The position numbers were made by a program, and so were the translations under genes. Below are positions 61,242 to 64,000 of a stretch of 64,000 bases of DNA, in pieces. How positions within the stretch are numbered: the first letter of the stretch is position 1; every line of letters begins with the position of its first letter. This stretch comes from Solitalea longa. GTDB lineage: Bacteria > Bacteroidota > Bacteroidia > Sphingobacteriales > Sphingobacteriaceae. Where the stretch lies: NCBI RefSeq assembly GCF_002920915.1, contig NZ_PQVF01000001.1, forward strand, positions 124,001 to 188,000, in the 5' to 3' direction. Under the pieces are notes generated by a model, which did not search any database, had not been told where the DNA came from, and was given only the letters and a program-made list of their open reading frames with translations.

Positions 61242-61309
61242 TCTACCTAATTAAAAACAAGAAATTAAACAGTATCCCAAAGCCAACTTTCCTCGGTTGG
61301 CTTTTTTTT
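61242..61309 (+). ncRNA. Second candidate small RNA with its own promoter-like box and terminator
   Basis: Between two reverse-strand genes, the plus strand carries an intrinsic terminator, AAAGCCAAC/GTTGGCTTT with T8 (61279-61309), that no forward gene explains: the last forward gene (YceI) already ends at 60797. A -7-like box TACATTTC (61229-61236, one mismatch to TAnnTTTG) with TTTG at 61204-61207 lies upstream at near-consensus spacing (21 bp), predicting a transcript of about 68 nt. No coding potential is seen. Confidence 0.45.
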
Positions 61310-61350
61310 AACCTCATACAATGGCAGCCCTAAATTTTTAAAATAAACAA

Positions 61351-61375
61351 AAAGCCCGTTTTGTATAAAACGGGC
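61351..61375 (-). terminator. Intrinsic terminator of porV
   Basis: GCCCGTTTT (61354-61362) pairs with AAAACGGGC (61367-61375), loop of four, and on the minus strand TTTTTGTTTATT follows. It lies 21 bp after the porV stop. Confidence 0.85.
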
Positions 61376-61395
61376 CCTATTTTTCAAAAAAACGG

Positions 61396-62568
61396 TTATA
61401 ATTTCTTTTGTCCAAAATTAAACAGCAGCGAAAACCTTAAGGTTTTTTCCATTGGATTATTTTGCTTACCTGGAATCAAATAAGAAAAATCAAAACAAAT
61501 ATCATCGTATTTAATGCCTGTTCCCAAAGTCACATATTGACGATTACCTTTATTGGGGTTCTCATAGAAATAACCGGTTCGTAAGGCGATCATATTGCTA
61601 AACCAATATTCTAAACCCGTAGCGATGTTAATTTCCTGTAATTCTTCCTTAAAACCTCCTGGAGCATCACTAAACGACCCAAAGATTCCACCTGGGACTG
61701 TTTTATCCGGGTCTTCACCAGCTACGATATTTCCTTCGTCATCATAAATAGGATTGGTTGGAACCAATAATTTATTCAAGTCTATGGTAAAACATAAAGA
61801 GTTTGCTTCATTAAATTTAAAAGTAGAAGCACCTGCAATTCTTAAATTGGTGGGTAAAAAATTTTTCTTTGTTCCATATTGCATCTTAGTGCCAATATTT
61901 GAAATATTAACTCCCCAGGCAATATTTGCGTCGGTATTAAAAAGTGAAACATCCTTATTATAATAAACAGCAACATCACAGGCAAATGCATTGCCCGGAT
62001 TAAAGTCATTACCATTTACATTTCCCGATCCAAGATTAGAATGAATAAATCGGGCAGCCATGGCTAAAGAAAACAAATCACTTAACTTACGAATATAGGC
62101 TGCATCAAATGAATATTCGCTTGGATTATATTGCCCAAATTGCTGACCGGTATTATCAGTAAAAATAAGCTCTCCCAACGAAAAAAACCTAAAAGAAGAG
62201 GCAATGGTTTGACGGTCATCAATTTTATAATAGCCGGAAAGATAAGCCAGATTAATATCCTGGATTCCTAATGAGCGTAACCAGGGACTATAGTCAATTC
62301 CTACGCCAGCCTTATCACTACAAAAAGCATACTTAGCCGGATTCCAATGCATTGAACTCACATCAGCTCCTGTTGCACCCCCTGCGTCTCCCATTCCTCC
62401 AGATCTTGAATCAGGGCCAATTAATAAAAATGGTACAGCAGTTGTAATAGAGTTTACTCTTTTGCCATCTGTTTGAACGTCGCCACCAATTGTCTGGGCG
62501 CTACTATGCACAATTCCGGCACATGTAAAAGAGAGCATCAGTAACAAATGTTTATTACCTATTTTCAT
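61396..62568 (-). CDS. porV: PorV (LptO), type IX secretion outer-membrane shuttle protein
   Basis: A 390-residue outer-membrane beta-barrel protein with a signal peptide (first 25 residues: KIGNKHLLLMLSFTCAGIVH). The start of the mature protein, GDVQTDGKRVNSITTAVPFL, LIGPDSRSGGMGDAGGATGA and DVSSMHWNPAKYAF, is the diagnostic PorV signature; the FadL-like strands continue to KTLRFSLLFNFGQKKL. PorV binds type IX cargo proteins after translocation and hands them to the sortase PorU. It is divergent from gldJ; porU is not in the gap. Confidence 0.95.
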   Translation of the reverse strand: MKIGNKHLLLMLSFTCAGIVHSSAQTIGGDVQTDGKRVNSITTAVPFLLIGPDSRSGGMGDAGGATGADVSSMHWNPAKYAFCSDKAGVGIDYSPWLRSLGIQDINLAYLSGYYKIDDRQTIASSFRFFSLGELIFTDNTGQQFGQYNPSEYSFDAAYIRKLSDLFSLAMAARFIHSNLGSGNVNGNDFNPGNAFACDVAVYYNKDVSLFNTDANIAWGVNISNIGTKMQYGTKKNFLPTNLRIAGASTFKFNEANSLCFTIDLNKLLVPTNPIYDDEGNIVAGEDPDKTVPGGIFGSFSDAPGGFKEELQEINIATGLEYWFSNMIALRTGYFYENPNKGNRQYVTLGTGIKYDDICFDFSYLIPGKQNNPMEKTLRFSLLFNFGQKKL

Positions 62569-62883
62569 ATATGATTAAAACAATTCATTATTTATAAATT
62601 TATCAATTGGCGTGAGTTTAATTACTAACGAAGAAAAATTAAATTTATACACTTCGTTTTCATATAATTACAATGGCATATATAAAAGATAAATTGCAAA
62701 GTGCAGAATTATCTGTCGAAATTCAAAGAAATATTTTTATTAAAAACCTTGGATGAATTTGCAACTATTTGATGATATGTGCGTATAATTGGGTTGGAGC
62801 ACTTTTTAAACTATAAAGAAAATTTATAGCTTTGAATTAAATTAAATCGAAACCTACATAACCAACAACTATTCACAGGCAGG
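62569..62883. other. Divergent promoter region between porV and gldJ
   Basis: 315 bp, very AT-rich, with stop codons in all frames. It contains an exact -7 box for gldJ (62827-62834). I see no sequence resembling porU, which in several Flavobacteria is encoded between gldJ and porV. Confidence 0.4.
62827..62834 (+). promoter_or_regulatory. -7 box for gldJ (TAGCTTTG)
   Basis: TAGCTTTG is an exact TAnnTTTG match, 50 bp upstream of the gldJ start. Confidence 0.5.
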
Positions 62884-64000
62884 ATGAAAAGAACTACACG
62901 ATATCTTATACTGGCTTGCGCATTAGGTTTGCCTCTGTCGTTCATTGCATGTAACAAAAAAGAACGATCATCAACTACCGGATGGAATTATAATGATCCC
63001 AAAAACGGTGGTTTTCAGAAAATAACCTATAAAAAAGACCAGTTAGGACCTGGTCTTGTAGCCATTGAAGGAGGAACATTTGTAATGGGTTCCTTAGAAC
63101 AAGATCTTGGATATGACAATGACAACACCGAGAAAAGGGTAACGGTAACATCTTTTTATATGGATGAAACCGAAGTTCGTAATATCGATTGGTTGGAATA
63201 TCTATACTGGTTAGGCCGTGTGTATAAAGGCCATCCCCAGGTATATGAGCGTGCATTGCCAGATACCATGGTTTGGAGAAAGCCATTAGCATACAACGAG
63301 CCTTACGTAGATAACTATCTTAGACACCCCGCATTCGCAGATTATCCGGTTGTTGGAGTTAACTGGAACCAGGCCAGCGAATATTGTATTTGGAGAACGG
63401 ATCGTGCTAACGAGTCGATCTTAATCAATAAAGGGATTTTAAAAGCAGATCCTAATCAAACTGACGCGAATAACTTCAATACTGATTCTTATTACGCAGG
63501 TCAATACGAAGGTGTGGTTAAAAAGAACGTTAAAAACCTTGATCCGGTAGCTACAAACAAAACTCGTTCGGTTCGTTATTCAGATGGTATCCTGCTTCCA
63601 GGTGCTTACCGTTTACCTTCTGAAGCTGAATGGGAATATGCAGCTTTAGCATTAAAAGGAAACGTTAAGTACGAAAATATTGAAGAGAAAAAACTTTACC
63701 CTTGGAACGGTTTAACAATGCGTAGTTCAGAAGGTAAAACTCAAGGTTTATTCTTAGCTAACTTTAAACGCGGAAGAGGTGATAATACAGGGGTTGCAGG
63801 TTACCTGAACGATAACGCTGATATTACCGCTCCTGTGAAAAGCTATCTTCCAAACGATTACGGATTGTATTGTATGGCCGGAAACGTGAACGAATGGGTG
63901 CAAGATGTTTATCGTCCGCTTTCATTTGAAGATATCAGTGATCAAAACCCTTTCCGTGGTAACCAATACACAGTTAAACAGAAAGATGCTAAAGGGGCTT
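62884..64000 (+). CDS. gldJ: GldJ, gliding-motility/T9SS lipoprotein (3' end outside the window)
   Basis: The first 372 codons of gldJ. It begins with a lipoprotein signal (LPLSFIAC, Cys near residue 23) and continues with an FGE-like (SUMF1) domain: LVAIEGGTFVMGSLEQDLGY, SFYMDETEVRNIDWLEYLYW, YPVVGVNWNQASEYCIWR, YRLPSEAEWEYAALALKG and YGLYCMAGNVNEWVQDVYRP. The catalytic-Cys region would lie beyond the window, so its absence cannot be checked, but GldJ proteins are not enzymes. GldJ is needed for type IX secretion and gliding, stabilising GldK. It is divergent from porV. The long insert of about 40 residues (KNVKNLDPVATNKTRSVRYS) before YRLPSEAEW is GldJ-specific. Confidence 0.95.
   Translation, partial: MKRTTRYLILACALGLPLSFIACNKKERSSTTGWNYNDPKNGGFQKITYKKDQLGPGLVAIEGGTFVMGSLEQDLGYDNDNTEKRVTVTSFYMDETEVRNIDWLEYLYWLGRVYKGHPQVYERALPDTMVWRKPLAYNEPYVDNYLRHPAFADYPVVGVNWNQASEYCIWRTDRANESILINKGILKADPNQTDANNFNTDSYYAGQYEGVVKKNVKNLDPVATNKTRSVRYSDGILLPGAYRLPSEAEWEYAALALKGNVKYENIEEKKLYPWNGLTMRSSEGKTQGLFLANFKRGRGDNTGVAGYLNDNADITAPVKSYLPNDYGLYCMAGNVNEWVQDVYRPLSFEDISDQNPFRGNQYTVKQKDAKGA

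Overview
The window looks like chromosome of an AT-rich Bacteroidota bacterium, most likely Sphingobacteriales (Pedobacter/Solitalea-like). The grounds are: type IX secretion/gliding genes (porX, porV, gldJ); a fused lpxC-fabZ; many Lys-Lys signal peptides ending in A-Q and many lipoproteins; almost no Shine-Dalgarno sequences but several TAnnTTTG -7 boxes; and an EF-P with the HRTPGN loop I associate with Sphingobacteriaceae. I see no prophage, insertion sequence, CRISPR array, rRNA or tRNA. The species assignment is inference.

Layout. 1-12 kb: unknown secreted proteins, an AspT-type transporter, three consecutive lipoprotein genes (the last a formylglycine-generating-enzyme homologue with both catalytic cysteines), an M61 peptidase, a rhodanese, a META-domain lipoprotein and an ArnT-like glycosyltransferase. 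12-19 kb: nucleotide-sugar epimerase, dipeptide epimerase, a tandem pair of unknown lipoproteins, a ParDE-type toxin-antitoxin module with its operator, and an SDR enzyme. 19-26 kb: katG with an OxyR-type box upstream, an NmrA-like protein, a secreted hydrolase, a DinB-fold protein and a neutral-ceramidase-like lipoprotein. 26-29.5 kb: an arsenic operon arsR-arsM-arsN1-acr3-arsC with two ArsR-type operators. 30-33 kb: rhomboid protease, oxyR and, divergent from oxyR, the decayed remnant of a monofunctional catalase gene. 33-41 kb: M14 peptidase, pterin dehydratase, MmcQ/YjbR protein, TrmO, an RlmL-like methyltransferase, a DUF3127 protein, and a two-component system divergent from a secreted protein. 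41-47.5 kb: an HD-lpxD-lpxC/fabZ-lpxA-ABC-efp run. 47.5-64 kb: porX, a DUF2911 protein, yifB, a PLP enzyme, VanX-like dipeptidase, alanine dehydrogenase, tsaE, a histidine kinase, gltX, an amidase, a YceI protein, an XRE regulator, porV and the 5' part of gldJ.

How genes work together. OxyR (with the two redox cysteines at the classical positions 199 and 208), the katG OxyR box and the dead catalase next to oxyR suggest a peroxide regulon that lost one catalase and kept KatG. The ars operon pairs efflux and reduction with methylation and an acetyltransferase. Lipid A genes are clustered with efp. PorX, PorV and GldJ tie the right half to protein secretion and gliding, although porU is not between porV and gldJ.

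Strongest second-look items: the catalase fossil, the OxyR box, two unassigned intrinsic terminators that suggest small RNAs, the membrane-anchored FGE, the EF-P lacking a modifiable lysine, and three phased TGTTAA repeats between a two-component system and a divergent secreted protein.
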